Shown here in pieces: positions 45,727-58,269 of a stretch of 64,000 nt of DNA. The translations under genes were made by a program, and so were the position numbers. The stretch comes from Collybiopsis luxurians FD-317 M1 (taxonomy: Eukaryota > Basidiomycota > Agaricomycetes > Agaricales > Omphalotaceae). The notes beneath the pieces are model-generated. The model searched no databases. It was not told where the DNA came from and saw nothing but the letters and a program-made list of their open reading frames with translations. The stretch covers positions 345,271 through 409,270 of the forward strand of contig KN834794.1 of the NCBI GenBank assembly GCA_000827265.1, given 5' to 3'. Every line of letters starts with the position of its first letter. The stretch's first letter is position 1.

Positions 45727-47284
45727 GTAGTTGGCCTGATACTAGTAGGTATGTACAGGCTGTGAAATGACTCTGCGGACAATTGCAGTGTCTGATTACA
45801 ACTTGGATTTCTCATTGTTATCCAAGTGGTCATATTCATCCTCATCTTCTGCATCACTCTTATCCAACAGCGCATCATCTCTGGCCTCAATCAGATCAGG
45901 TAAGTCTGCCTGTTCCCCATCAAATACACTATTGTCAACTTCAGCAGCTACAGGTCCACCTTCTGCCCCTCATCACCATTGTCTTCAAATCCATTTCTTT
46001 TGTGTTGCCCTCAGGCTGATTCAGCATTGAAAGATTTAAGAAAAGCTTTGACAGCCAAGTTCCTGGTATGCCTGAAGCATTGCACTCAATTAACAGCATC
46101 AAAGGAGTTGTTTGAATTCTCACTGAGATATTCAGTCTGTGTGTTGTTGTTACTTTTGTTATCTCCAGTAGACCATAAGTCACATAACACACTTTATTTT
46201 GAAGACCATGTTGGGCTAACATATTGTCAAAGACCAAGGCTAATGTCTAACCAGTATGGGACTAAGAATTGAGACAGTAAGGGTTTGAACTTTGCGTGAC
46301 TTGGCAAGTTGAACATTGAGCTCTTGTCGCTGTGTCAAGATAACCACATTATCCCTTGGACTTTGACTGGCAACTTTGGTATTACACTTGAAGAAATGAA
46401 CCCAATAATCACTTTCATAACACATTATAATGTTGTCACTGAAAAAAGAATATATCGCAGAGGTCCAACCTTTCCAGAGACATTCTATATAGAGATATTC
46501 ATTGGTAAGACAGAGAATAGATAGCAAGAAATATGAGCTCACCAAGTTTTTCCCTATCCTTCTCCGTAACCTCATCACTATTCTATGATTTATCTACATT
46601 AATAACATCCTATCATCTACATTCACAGTAAGTAAGAAGAAGAAAAAAGGAGCAAGTACAAATGAACCAGGTTTGGAAGAAGCTTGCAACTTGGAGGCTC
46701 CAGACTTCTCAGGAACATGGTTTTTAATATGCAATGGAACTAGAGGCAGACTTTTCAGAGCCCACAGATCACTTTCAGGAATGCAGCTTTGATGGCGCCA
46801 TGAGTGGGTTGTAGAATTGGGACCCCAAGATATTGTGCTTACTCCTAGTTTTAAGATGAACAGGGGCTTGCATGAGTAAGGTGAGGCAGTCCAACAATTC
46901 ATATGCACCAAAATCGGTGAGGTGAGCAAGCATCCTTTGAAGTGCATGCAATGGCAAATAGAATGAGAGAAAATGTAATGTCCTGTTTGGTACATAGAAG
47001 TACAATATATATACTAATTGGTGAAACATAAAGAGGAGTAATAATATCAAATGTGACTAAGGCAGTGAAATGGAGTATGGATATAGGGCTAGAAACTGCA
47101 GTGTAGTTCTAGCTACAAATCAAATAAAAGAACTGTATCTAGTCAGCTGAAATGATCAAATATAATATGGATACAGCGTGAGCATTCTGCCTAATCTATG
47201 AGGCAGAACCTTTATGCATGTATAAAGCAAATCAAAAGGAAGGAAATAAAGTTAGTAGTCTGAGAATAGAAGTGAGATTACCAA
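45727..47284. other. Repeat-like region without recognised genes
   Basis: Frames up to 133 codons exist on both strands (for example 46,594-46,995 minus) but none shows a family motif or coherent splice structure. Likely decayed transposon DNA given what follows. Confidence 0.4.
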
Positions 47285-48198
47285 ATGTGGAACTCAATCA
47301 AAAGCTTCCGCTGCTGTGTATGTGTAACCAAGTCCAATGGACCTGTCGGGATTCATGTGCAAATGCATATGAAGTGCGAGTTGACACCCAATGACTTTAT
47401 GTATCAGCAGCCACTGTCACCTCCTCAGCATCAGTACCCCCACCAGAAAGTAAATGAAATGCTTGCAGCAAATATTATCAAGTGCATAAAACCTAGTGAC
47501 ATGAGATGTGTATCACCAACAACATTAGCCCAGAAAGCACATGAACTTGGTGGAGGACTCACCCTTGAAGAGCTGCAACAACAGGTCAATGAGGGGTGTA
47601 TGCGGTTGGGTCTACCACCATCCTTCAAATGTCCACCAAAAGTAGGGGCCCAAACATAGGAAGCAGTGAAGCCTACACAGAAATGGAGAATCCATCGAGA
47701 TTTTGCAGAAATAAACAAAGCCATGGAAATCGCACCAATGCCCCAAGGTGACTTGCGGATCAAGCAGCAATGCCTCAGTAACCATTGATACTTCTCCAAT
47801 TTTGACATTGCATCTGGTTTTTATACATGCAAAACAGTGATAGAATCATAACCATACTTCTGCTTCTATGTTGAAGGGCTAGGGTACTTTTGGTACAAAT
47901 GGATGCCATTCAGATTAACAAATGTGCCATCAACATTTGCTCATGTAACAGCTACCAGCTTCGGTGGCTTGGTTGCAAATGGGGACCTAGAACTATTTGT
48001 CAACAATGGCAGCATGGTGTCAGATAGCTTCAATGACATGCTAGAAAGACATTTGTGACTGTTCCAGTGTGTACAAAAATGCAAGCTGTCCCTGTCAGCT
48101 GCAAAATCTAGCTTCCTTGTAAGCAGTGGTACCTTCGAAGGAACTTCCATTAGCATCAATGGGGTGCACCAGACCTAACAAAGCTCACAGCTACTGTC

Positions 48199-48430
48199 AG
48201 GAAGAAGCCCTAAAGTCCAGGCTACCCAGGCTGACCAGGGGACACCCCCTAAATCCTAGGCAACCTTGGGCTCTCTGAACATCCTGAGGCCATCTCAAAG
48301 CCATTTTCAACTGGCCTCAGGTGCCAGGGAGCCCAGGTTACCCCAGGGATCCTCAGGGATCTTGAGGCTCCCCAGGATTTGGGGGGTGTCCCTGGGCAGC
48401 CAGGGCTTCAGGTCACTTTTCCTGATCAGT
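48199..48430. repeat. MITE family M1, copy 1 (inside gypsy)
   Basis: About 230 bp with inverted ends (CAGGAAGAAGCCCTAAAGTC / CTTCAGGTCACTTTTCCTG), GC-rich arms and a CATTTTCAACTGGCCTCAGG centre. A second copy is at 50,490-50,735. It sits exactly between LTKLTATV and VDWP of the gypsy frame, so it is a clean insertion; its target duplication is not clear. Confidence 0.7.
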
Positions 48431-48441
48431 GTAGACTGGCC

Positions 48442-48965
48442 CAGTGATGTGCTTAAGACTTAGGACCTAATTAGGTTTAAGGCCTTAATTTGGTTGCTAA
48501 TTAGGGCCTAAATTCATCTGGATATTTACATAGGTCCCAATTAGGTCTTAATATGGATGTGACCAAGGTTTAAATGCTGTCAGATAAAACTGCCTCTAAT
48601 AAGGGGAATTTTGAGGCATGTAATGCCCATGGCTGCCTTGCTATCTTACCCTTCTTTTTAGTAGTATCACTCTCAGAGCCAGCCACATGAGACTTAGATT
48701 TTAATGAGCAATTACAGTGGTAGCCTACTAGGCAAACTGCTTTCACTTAAAAGGAGAAACTTCTAAAGAGCTCTTAGCATCAGAATGGGACAATAGCATC
48801 TTGGATGACAAGGCTTTAAGTTTGGGTGATGAATACAAAGAAAATTAAGTAGTCCTAATATAGGTCCTAAAATGCACCTAATTTACTATTAGTTAAGACC
48901 AATATTAAGACATTAGGACCTAATATACTTAGGAGGCTTTAATTAGGGCCATAAGCACATCTCTG
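48442..48965. mobile_element. Non-autonomous hAT-type element
   Basis: Ends CAGTGATGTGCTTAAG and CATAAGCACATCTCTG (inverted, two mismatches), flanked by an exact 8-bp duplication GACTGGCC at 48,434-48,441 and 48,966-48,973, the hAT signature. Internal TAGGACCTAATTAGG-type repeats, no transposase. Inserted into the gypsy remnant 11 bp after the MITE. Confidence 0.85.
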
Positions 48966-49205
48966 GACTGGCCACAGCTGGAAGATGCTCTGGACCTCAC
49001 ATCTTCCCTTGGCATCACAGGCCACTTCTGGGACCTTGTGAAAGCATATGCAAAGATAGAAGAGCTGCTACAAAATCTGCTGCAAGAGGTGGACCTTCAA
49101 AATTCACCAAAGCAGTGTATTGTTGAGTGTTCTGAAACCATAAGAATGGAAGGAGGAACACATCCAAGCATTCATTGCCTTGAAAACAGCACTCATTGAA
49201 GGACA

Positions 49206-50390
49206 CAGTTGCAAAGGACAGGAGAGAGCAGTGCCAGGGACAGAGTGTGGGAGCCTTGGAGGAGCAGGGGTGGGAAGATATAGATGAATAGGCCAAGCAG
49301 TCAGTTAGGATTGACACAGGCATGAGGGGTTTGAGTGGGGTCTGAGGAGGTTAGTGTCATTAAGAGCACAGTAATCAGTTTAAGCAGAGGCTGGTCCCAA
49401 TTGACAGAGAGGTCAAGATGGGGACTCAGGTTACAGGTGGTAGGTATATATACTGTAGTGAACTGTAAGAGGGACTAATGCTACTGGGGGATAAGACAAG
49501 AAACTAATGCTACTGGAAGACAACAGCTAAGTGACAGCTACAAGAATAAAAGGTATGGAGCATGTGGTCATGCAACAGATGCAAGAAGAGAAACAAGGAG
49601 CACTTCATTAATAAAACAATGACAGTGGGAACAAAATGGAAAAAGAACAATGATACTGTGTGGAGTGGAGATAGGAAGGAGTCATATGTCCAAAAGGTAT
49701 TGATATGAAAGTTAGTCATAAATGCAGTCATGTGAAAGGTGTACAGTAAAAGGAAAATGAATAGGGGTTAGGAATAGGTGTTTGTACCAGCTTTACAACA
49801 GTTAGGGCAGAGATTGCAGATCACCGGCAGTGAGGATGCTGCCATTTTCCAGGGGGAACATGAATGAAACCATTCCAAACAATGCAATTAAGTGCTGTTT
49901 GGTCTTGCCTGGCAAGGGCATTAGCGCTCATAGGTAAATTTGGCTTGGTGTTGTAGCTAGAGGATCATCATCATTTGTGCAATTCATCTCCAGGAGTTCC
50001 GCCACTAGCCATTCCACCATCTTACAGGGTCTAGTGTTTTTAAAGAACTATTTTAGACATCAGGAGATCTATGTAAGGGTACGGATCTATGCTCTGTCAC
50101 TTCAATTATGTTTGAGGTACTTGATAATTCACATATTATATATATATTGTATCTTGTATCTATGATTATGAATGCTTGTGGAATCAATATCATTGTCTGA
50201 CATTTGATTCTCCTTGCCCTTCTCATTGATAGCTGGATATAGAGGGTTTGGTACTAGTGCCCTCACAATTACTTAACTGTCAAACCTGTGAATACACTAC
50301 CCATTTCATGGTGCAGCAGATTCACTCTAGGACAATGTAATAATAATAATTGCCTTGTTGGATTGAGATTGAATCCACATCCATTGGACA
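49206..50390. other. Repeat-derived region without recognised genes
   Basis: Probably further gypsy-derived or other transposon DNA. No readable domain, no coherent frames. Confidence 0.35.
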
Positions 50391-50394
50391 CCAA

Positions 50395-50460
50395 TGGTTG
50401 AGTGGCTCAGTTGGTTAGAAAGTGGCAGGGACCTGGGTTCAATTCCCAGCTTGGTCAATC
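50395..50460 (+). repeat. tRNA-derived (SINE-like) head
   Basis: A box TGGCTCAGTTGG at 50,403-50,414 and B box GGTTCAATTCC at 50,436-50,446, both perfect RNA polymerase III promoter consensus. The 33-bp start-to-start spacing is about 10 bp short of a functional tRNA, and no acceptor stem can be formed. Best read as a SINE head or tRNA relic, not a working tRNA gene. Confidence 0.55.
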
Positions 50461-50489
50461 TTTATCATCAACATGCCTTGCTATAGTAA

Positions 50490-50735
50490 GACACATTAGG
50501 AAAGAGCTCTGAAGCCCAGGCCACCCAGGCTTGCCAGGGGACATCCCCTAAATCCTATACAACCTTGGGCTCTCTGAGCATTCTGAGGCCATTTCAAGGC
50601 CATTTTCAACTGGCCTCAGAGGTCCCAAGGAGCCCAGGTCACCCTAGGGATCCTCAGTGACCTTGGGGCTTCCTAGGATTTTGGGGATGTCTCTTGGCAG
50701 CCTGGGCTTCAGGTCATTTTTCCTGATTGGCAGTG
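50490..50735. repeat. MITE family M1, copy 2
   Basis: Collinear with 48,199-48,430 over its length (GCTCTCTGAGCATTCTGAGG, CATTTTCAACTGGCCTCAGA). Inverted arms TGAAGCCCAGGC / GCCTGGGCTTCA. Lies about 30 bp after the SINE-like head. Confidence 0.7.
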
Positions 50736-51565
50736 AATATTAATTTTTTCATTGCTATAACAAGTTGTTCTAAGACATAAGTAGCTTATTGTGACTACTT
50801 GGACAAAGGCTCTTTGTTTGAGAAACATACCTACCTTGGAGTTGGTACCATGCAGACATTAGAAGCACTACAAGAATGTCTGACATGCTTCACAAGACAA
50901 ACTTCTTTGATCCCACCAAGTTGCCAATGCTTCTCCCAGTGAGTACACTATTGGATTGTCAGCACCAAACTTCCATTCTAAGTGGGCTTTAATTGTTGAT
51001 GATCGCACAGAGCAAGAAAAAGCGAGAACATAAAGTGCTTGACAGGATGGAACAGAATGCAGTCAAAGGCAAAATCCCGAGAGAAGCCATTTCTGGTTCA
51101 AAGGATGGAACAAGCCCTTGAAAAGCAAGGGAATAGTAGTCTATAATTTCATCACCAAATTGTTAACTCCTCCATTGATTATTATTTCCAAGCGGAGGTT
51201 CATTTGCAGCTACAGCTGCTCACTGTATATTTTATGGTCATTTTATGGGTACAGCTCAAAAAGGTTGTCTTATGAGTAATACACTGGATACAGAGAGTGT
51301 TGGAATAAATGCAAGAACAATGCAAGTACTCCAGTCTAATAGCGAAAAGCCCTAGCAAATGTACAGGGACTTTTAATTGAAGGTATACTACTTATATAGA
51401 TAATTGTACAATAGGTTGAATTATCTACCATTATGCAGCTGTACCATTACTAAAATAAGAAACAGGCTAAAAGGATATCAAACCCTCAAATTGAGGGAGG
51501 CAAATGTGCAAGCATTCCAATTGCTATCGTACATCAGAAACTCCAACACTCCCCTACAATCAGTA
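50736..51565. other. Region without recognised genes
   Basis: No supported features; frames below 85 codons and no motif. Confidence 0.35.
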
Positions 51566-51779
51566 CTATGGTTGTCAGGGAACTTCTGTGAACAGGGTAC
51601 TTCCGATTTTAAAAAAATGTTCTTATCCCTCATGGAAATACCACTTTAAATACATGGTACACTAAAGTAGCAATGGATTGAACTGTTCATAAAACAGAGC
51701 TTTTCTCAAATGCTCGGAATCAAGCATTTTTTAGAAAATTGGAAGTACCCTGTTCACGGAAGTTCCCTAACAACCATAG
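51566..51779. mobile_element. 214-bp MITE, TA target duplication (Tc1/mariner-type)
   Basis: Nearly perfect 39-bp inverted ends beginning CTATGGTTGTCAGGGAACTT, flanked by TA at 51,564-51,565 and 51,780-51,781. The tip CTATGGTTGTYAGGGA is shared with the element nested at 25,118-25,916, so both were probably moved by the same transposase family. Confidence 0.8.
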
Positions 51780-53106
51780 TATGCGAGCAAACACAAAGGA
51801 AAAAGATAACAAACAAAAACATACGTATCATCAAAAGGTTGATTGTCATTAAATTTTCAACACAGAAAGAACATCAAATACATCATCATCGTCGGTTCAA
51901 AAGGCTACATCAGCATCTTCATAGTCTTCATTAAAACTGGCAGCCCAATCAGAGTCATTGTAAGCAACATGAGCTTGCTCGGCAATCTTCCTTCCTTTAT
52001 GTATTCATCTAAAATTGCAAAAATCAATACTAGCAACTTATCTATAGTGGGATCTGCAATGGCATGATGAGCAAAATGGGGTTGATGCTTTGAAAGTATC
52101 AATGTCCAAATGTTTTGGATGGTTTCAGGTTTCAGGTTTCAGGTTCCAGGTTCCAGGTTTGAGAGTAAAATAGGTTGCCAATGACCCGTGGTCATATTCT
52201 TGCTGCTAGGGACATAGACTTTGACAAGTCCAGCTTGCCACCAGGGTCATGACCCAACTGGTCTCCTACAAGTATTCCACAATATACACTGAGAAAAAGT
52301 TCTGGTTTGAGCAGAGAAAATTGCTGAGAAAGAAGAGGATAAATGCTGCACAACGGTGAAATTTTTTGAAGTGAAAAATTGGCCATATGGCATTGACTTC
52401 TCATTTCCCTAAAGTGAGCACGGGATTCTTGTAATGAACCATTGGCCATGCAATGTCATGGAGATGAAAATTCCAGAAAATTTTACTGAAACAACCGAAG
52501 AGATCAGAGAGATCACCCCAAGTTGATTACACGTCAGGTGAGGTGAGATGAAGAATATGTGGTGTGAATTGCTTTCTTTTTCCATCTTATGAGAGACGCA
52601 GCATCTGCGACTGCTGCAATGTGTAGAATCAGATTCTGATCTAGAGCTGCAATCAAACACTTCACTTGATGATTTACACGAGGAACTTGAGCGTGAGCTG
52701 GTCCCTGGAGAAGCTAGATGGTTCTCTTATACTAACTGCACTGCCAGTCGGTCTTCCCAGAGCAAGTTTAGCTCAGTGTGGGTGTTGCTACACATGTCCC
52801 TGATATGACACTTCATCGGCACCAGCACGTGACGCAATCTGCACTATTTAAATGTTTTTCCTGTAAACATTTATACTCAACCCAATCTCAGCATCCCTTC
52901 TTCCCTGATTTTACAGATAAGTAATGTCTCAGTGGAATCAGGATGAAGTTCGAATTCAAGTGTAACTTATGCCAGTAACATTGATAAAGTCTTAATCACT
53001 CTGTTATCTATTCCCAGGGAATCAGACCACTATATTGAGCTTGTAAAGCTCGGTAGGCGTGCCTCAACCACTTAAGGTTTTACGGACTTTGACTTCTTCT
53101 GGCGGG
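51780..53106. other. Region without recognised genes; short tandem repeat
   Basis: Contains a 7-bp TTTCAGG/TTCCAGG tandem repeat at about 52,123-52,160. A minus-strand frame at 51,905-52,102 (LILSKHQPHFAHHAIADPTI) might be a transposon or gene fragment, but I cannot assign it. Confidence 0.35.
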
Positions 53107-53240
53107 GTGTATTATTCAGTGACTTTAGTTTATGATTGGCTCCTTACACTGGATCAAGAAGTTTAACACTTCTGGCACAAGAACCACAAGAAGCTCCCTG
53201 ACATACTATTCTTCATCAATCGATATCTAGGTCTCCTTGG
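53107..53240 (+). pseudogene. DUF6533-like membrane-protein fragment
   Basis: Reads SVTLVYDWLLTLDQEV, stop (TAA at 53,164-53,166), HFWHKNHKKLPDILFFINRY. The YDxLLTLxxEV...W...K...ILFxxNRY pattern is the start of the basidiomycete DUF6533 family of multi-pass membrane proteins. The rest of such a protein is not readable downstream; hydrophobic scraps to about 53,900 may be its remains. Considered a relic. Confidence 0.6.
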
Positions 53241-56212
53241 AATGAGTCCAGCTCTCAGGTTTCATTTTTGGTTTGAGCCAATTTTCCAGCATAAGGTGAG
53301 CAAGTGGTTGATATTTTGCTACAGTTTTAGAAGCACTTGTTAAACCTCTCCAGCCACTACTTGGGTGTGTAGCCGTGGATTTTGTATCAACTTGGCTTTA
53401 TTCATGGATCATACTTACTTCTTGCTCTTTAGAATGCGACATATGGAACTCATTGTAGAGATAATGCTTTTTATAATGGAAGTGAATATAGTCGGTACTA
53501 GATTTCAAATTGAAGTCACGAGTTTCCATAGTTAATGTCTATCAGCGCTGTTTGTGATCTGGTTACTGTTTTGTATGGAGGAAGTGGGCGAATCAAGGCG
53601 TTCCTCATTGCCTAATGTTAAGTCACAAACCATTGGTGACTTAACTTTACCTCCATATCTGCGCTAATGGGGCTATAACACCACCAAGGTCCAGTTGTAC
53701 CTGGTGAATCGGCAGTCTGTTGCCGATATTGGCTCTGCGCCCTTGCTGGTGTTGGGGCAAATAGGAAAGGAACCATTCATCACTGTGCCTCAGTATGTTA
53801 TCAACTTCCTGTCTGACTCCACAAGTACTATTGACCACCCTGTCTTCGTAGGGGACCTTGTGTGTTTAAGTACTTCTAACTTCAAGAACTAAAGTTTCTC
53901 CTCCTAGTTTTTGCCTACATTTGGACTGGAATATTCGTATTTGACCTTTGTGTTTTCTTTTTAACCCTCCAGAAAGCCTTGGGACTACTGGCTCTTATTA
54001 TGTGAGATAGTGAGTGAATATCGATGAAAAGTCCAGAACCTACTTGTGATCTTCTAAAACAGGTCTTGTATATTTTGGAATTGTCACCATTGTGACATTA
54101 GCAAATATACGCATGTTTGTGGTAGATTAAGCGTTAATGCACCCTCCTCAACTTCTAAAGATAATTGCCTTCTTCTGTTACAGCTTGGACTTGTAAGATA
54201 TCTTCAAAATAATTCCAATGCTCATGCTTCACTCTTATCCCTTCAACATTAGACACTGTTGAAGGTTATACTGAGTGCTGGCTCTGTTACGTAAGTCTAA
54301 TCTTGGCCGGGGATATACGAGCACATGAAAATTGAGATTACCCTTTTATGGCAGTCTAAGCAGTATACTGTTGTCCCGCATAATGCTCAATCTACGAGAG
54401 CATGAATACAGCAATCACTCCCCAACTATTCCATCGCAGATCTCAGGACTTGTATTCATCCATCCTGACTCTGAGCGGGATAGTGATATGATAAGAGGTT
54501 CTCCCTAATTTCAATTGCTCTGGGGTTTCTTTCATTTGTACCACACCTGAGCACCCATAGATGGTTTGTGTTATGCCTCAGTTATTTCTTTCACTTTCCT
54601 TATCGGCCTTCCCTTGTTCATCTACCTTAGCACTAGTGTGGATTTGACCATTTAGTGCCCATCAATCACATGTCAAGCTTCCGCCGTGCGACGCGTTGTA
54701 ATGTTGGCATTCTGTTACTCAGATCCACTGTGACCAACTCCAGGAGTTGGTCATGAACTTTTTGTATACCCAATGTATACCCTATATCATATTTATCAAA
54801 GTATTTGCTAAGCAATTTGTGAGTACTCATATAACGAAACTTCACACCTTATCACCTAAACTCTTATTTGCTTACTTGTTTGTCATCTCTTCATTTTATC
54901 TTTTATCTTTTATCAATATTACCTGTCTTCTACTTCTGCACATCTTTTGCTACGAGCTCCCCTTGCTACACACACAACATATGCTACGGTTGTACATACA
55001 TACCTACATTTGCTTCTCATGTATCTATCTCGACCATGGTCGTCGCTTGCTGAATATGCAGTTTCACTTCCCTTAGACCTGGGTACTAATGTCTACACTT
55101 AACTTCAGATTTCAGTAAACAATTATCACCATATTGTCCTCTACATACACAACCCTATTCAGCATTGGAAATAAAAATATGAGGAAGACTTGACGCCTAG
55201 TGGGCCAACGCTAACGCGTGGCGGTACTCGTGCCCATTTTGAGTAAAGTTTAGATCTGAATGTCTTGAACAAGTCTAAAGTATAGCAAAGCGGCAAAAGT
55301 TCAGAATTGCTCAGTTTCACTTAGGTTGCCACAGGTCCAATTTTCACTGGGGATCAACAGACATAATGCATGTTGGATCACAGCATGCAGTGACTGACTT
55401 GTGAGACATCATATGCATCATAGGACACATGGATAAGGCATTATTTATTTCGGATCATGCCCATTTTGAGACATCATAGACATTTGTATCATGAGCTATG
55501 ATTCGGTGTGATCAATGCCGCCTTGATTCTATTAGATTAGGTCTTCTGATGAAGTTAACTGAATTGTGATGTAATTACAATGACAGAAGTGCATAGTAAT
55601 TACCTATTTCCCCTATTCAATTTGAGTAATGAAGAATGAGAATAACATAAAGTTGCCTGTTAAGGATCAGGCATGGAATTCATCACCTCTAAAACTCGGC
55701 ATTTCATTTCATTTCATGCACTCGTAACAAGTATGTTGTTCCCTGGGTAAGAAACAGAGATGATAACTCATACTTAAATTCCATTTGTCCTCCACATGAT
55801 GAACAAGAGATATGAGAGAAACATGAGAGTGACAATTGCTAGATGCTTCCGTGTCCATTAGCACATGCTGCACAAATCATCCAGTACCATATCATGGGCA
55901 CGTTACTGAATGCATAGTGATCAATTTATTGAATCAAAACTAGCAGACAATATTACTTGTGCTGTCCAATTTCCTTTTTGAGGATATCATCAGTGTAGCA
56001 TTAACCTTTCAGCAACGGCGCGGCTCATTCTAATTTCAAATCCCCAAATGTTTCATGCGCGATTTCCCCGTGTCTTGCCACTAAAGACAACGCAAAAAAA
56101 TAGCATAATTGATGCATAGATAAACTCAAGAGTTCGCTATAGAGTTATTCCCATCAACATGGAAATACTGAATTACAAGATTCGCAAGCTCGCTGAAAGA
56201 GTTGAAATTTTT
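53241..56212. other. AT-rich region without recognised genes
   Basis: Frames such as 54,747-55,076 are hydrophobic by low-complexity composition (Leu/Phe/Ile-rich) and show no family motif. Nothing supported. The last part is downstream DNA of the P450 gene. Confidence 0.4.
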
Positions 56213-58269
56213 TTAGACTTCATACATACTCAGGATCGGCTGAACTTCTGTTAATTGCCCGATGATAATGTCACGGTGGATCTCACTTCGTATAGCAATT
56301 GTTACTGGCATAGGCTTTGGGACAGCAGTGACGCCCTAACAATATATCTGGTTAGGCCTGCAATATGTAAATGTGTTTAGAGATAGCTGAGGCTCACATC
56401 TCCATAATTATCCAAACTGGGGAGGATTTCTTGTCCAGTTTTACTATCCACCTTTGGGCTAAATTTGAAGGCCCATGCTAGATTCGCAACATTCAACTCC
56501 TGTAAAAATGAAATCAATTTGATCTGAACTTGTATGTCAGAATTCCGAGGGAAACCAACCAGGGATGTCTTAGCAAGTACAATTCCTGGGCATACGCGCT
56601 TTCCTGCTCCGAACAGCATGTTCAGACGACGGGCGGGATCATCAGTGATTCCATTTTTAATGCCATATGGATTTTCCAAAAAACGATCCGGAATGAATTC
56701 CTCTGGCTTGTCAAAGTACCTTTCATCGTGACCCATACCCCCTGCCACCGAATACTTAGAAAGTAGATTTGGAGTGAAAAAATACATACAGATGTTCATG
56801 AAAACTGCTGCACCCTTGGGATATAGATAACCATCTATGACTTCATCCTTGGTCATTTCATGAGGAAGTCCCAAAGGCCCAATTGGTCTGAAGCGATTAC
56901 ACTAAAATCAGGAATTAGAAAGAATTGGTGAGCAGCATTGCAGCAAGGTTTGAGTCTAAGACCATAAATACCTCTTCAATGAATGCTAGCATATACTTGA
57001 GCTTCGGAATGTCATCAAATGTAGGGGTACGATCTGTGCCCACTACACTGTCAATTTCCATCTGAACCTTGCGTTGGCAATAGGGATGGAGCACAAATGC
57101 ATAAACAATATTTTGTAAGGCAGCTGAGCAGCTTTCAGATCCCTCAAGTAATACACCTCCCAGATAACTTGCCGTTTCTGATTAGAGATGAGCACAGAGA
57201 TATAAAAGGGAAGCCCACAGTAAATGTTCTCTGGAGTTTATCCCCAGCTTGGATGCATGGTGTATCGCATATTCCATGAGTGCTCCTCTCTCGCTCTCTT
57301 CCTCTGCAAGCCGATGTTCAACATTACTGAGAAGACGATCGTACAGGGAGTGTTGTAAATGCCTGATATGCTCCACAGTCTGCTTCCACTTTGCCCATTT
57401 CTTCGGTACCAGCGCAAGAAATGGGAAGAGATCCACCGGAGGAAGTGTTCCCATTTCGAGTGCTTCAACATATCGAGGGTGTACATTCATGAAATCCGCA
57501 ATGTCAGGGGACTGCAGCGTTGGGCCTCGTTGTCCATATATGATACCCAGGCTAAATGAGAGAGTATAACGTCGAAGGTGGTCAAACCATAACTTCGAAA
57601 AGTAAGCTTCAGGTCAGCAGAATCAGAGCGCTTGGCTCTCACCTCGGGTGAATGAAGAAGATCATTCATTAGTTGAGTTGCCTCTGCATACTGGTATGCA
57701 CTTCTAGTTTTCACACTTTCGGGGCTTAGTGCATACGCTGCGGCCTTTCTCGACGATTTCCATGTATCATTTGCTGTTTGTAAATTTATAATAGCACGTA
57801 AAATTGACGCAGTTAATAATAATTAAATCAAGCAATACCGACCATATCTCCCAGTTGCCATATGGACGTTATTCGGAGCAATCATCCCTGCAATAATTGA
57901 TTTGGGACGATTGGAGCTTGATCCACTTTTCAAGTCAAACACCTTGTGGACGAGCGTTGGCGTATTGATGACAATAATTGTATTGTTCATGACCTTTAGT
58001 CTGAAGACATCACCGTATGTTTTGGCTTGCTACCTTGTTAGTTTCAAGTTGATGATTCAAACATAATGTAGCTACTGACCCCATTCGGTGTACTCGAGGT
58101 GTAAACGTTTTTGAGGAACGATGAGCAAATTCCCGATTAACGGAATCAATGTAGGACCAGGTGGCAAGGGGGGGTGCTTCTGGCGGAATAAGCGAATGAG
58201 AGAGATGAAAGCAACAGATGCCCAAGCGAGAGCTAGAATATTTGCGATTGTGAGTAGGAAGGGAGACAT
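56213..58269 (-). CDS. Cytochrome P450 monooxygenase
   Basis: Predicted intact 530-aa ER-anchored P450, 9 exons (minus): 58269-58080, 58025-57843, 57773-57643, 57592-57219, 57167-56972, 56901-56790, 56741-56560, 56499-56398, 56335-56213. N-terminal anchor (residues about 4-25), LPPGP hinge (35-39), K-helix ExxR as ECNR (358-361), NIWGMGHDERYF, PDRF, and haem loop FGAGKRVCPG with Cys446. The I-helix is YLGGVLLEGSES, so the usual A/G-G-x-D-T-T reads EGSES. Several introns lie inside long open frames; splicing them restores LWFDHLRRYTLSF, NIWGMG and the C-terminus GVTAVPKPMPVTIAI. Substrate unknown. The gene stands alone between transposon remnants, so no cluster role can be assigned. Confidence 0.85.

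Larger units (their letters stand above)
47285..49205 (+). mobile_element. Decayed Ty3/gypsy pol region, split by two insertions
   Basis: Pre-RT and RT are readable with stops: VNEMLAANIIKCIKPSDMRC, CVSPTTLAQKAHELGGGLTL, KWRIHRDFAEINKAMEIAPM, FYVEGLGYFWYKWMPFRLTN, then LELFVNNGS where active elements have the FVDDG catalytic aspartates. LTKLTAT continues after two insertions as DWPQLEDALDLTSSLGITGH, the RT-connection region of Agaricomycete gypsy elements. In-frame stops, the VDD-to-VNN change and C-to-T type decay show it is dead. No LTRs identified. Confidence 0.85.

Noticed and set aside
50395..50460. Functional tRNA gene
   Set aside because: A and B boxes are perfect but about 10 bp too close, and no acceptor stem is possible.
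54747..55076. 109-aa hydrophobic open frame
   Set aside because: AT-rich, Leu/Phe/Ile low-complexity composition and overlapping frames of equal quality; likely chance.
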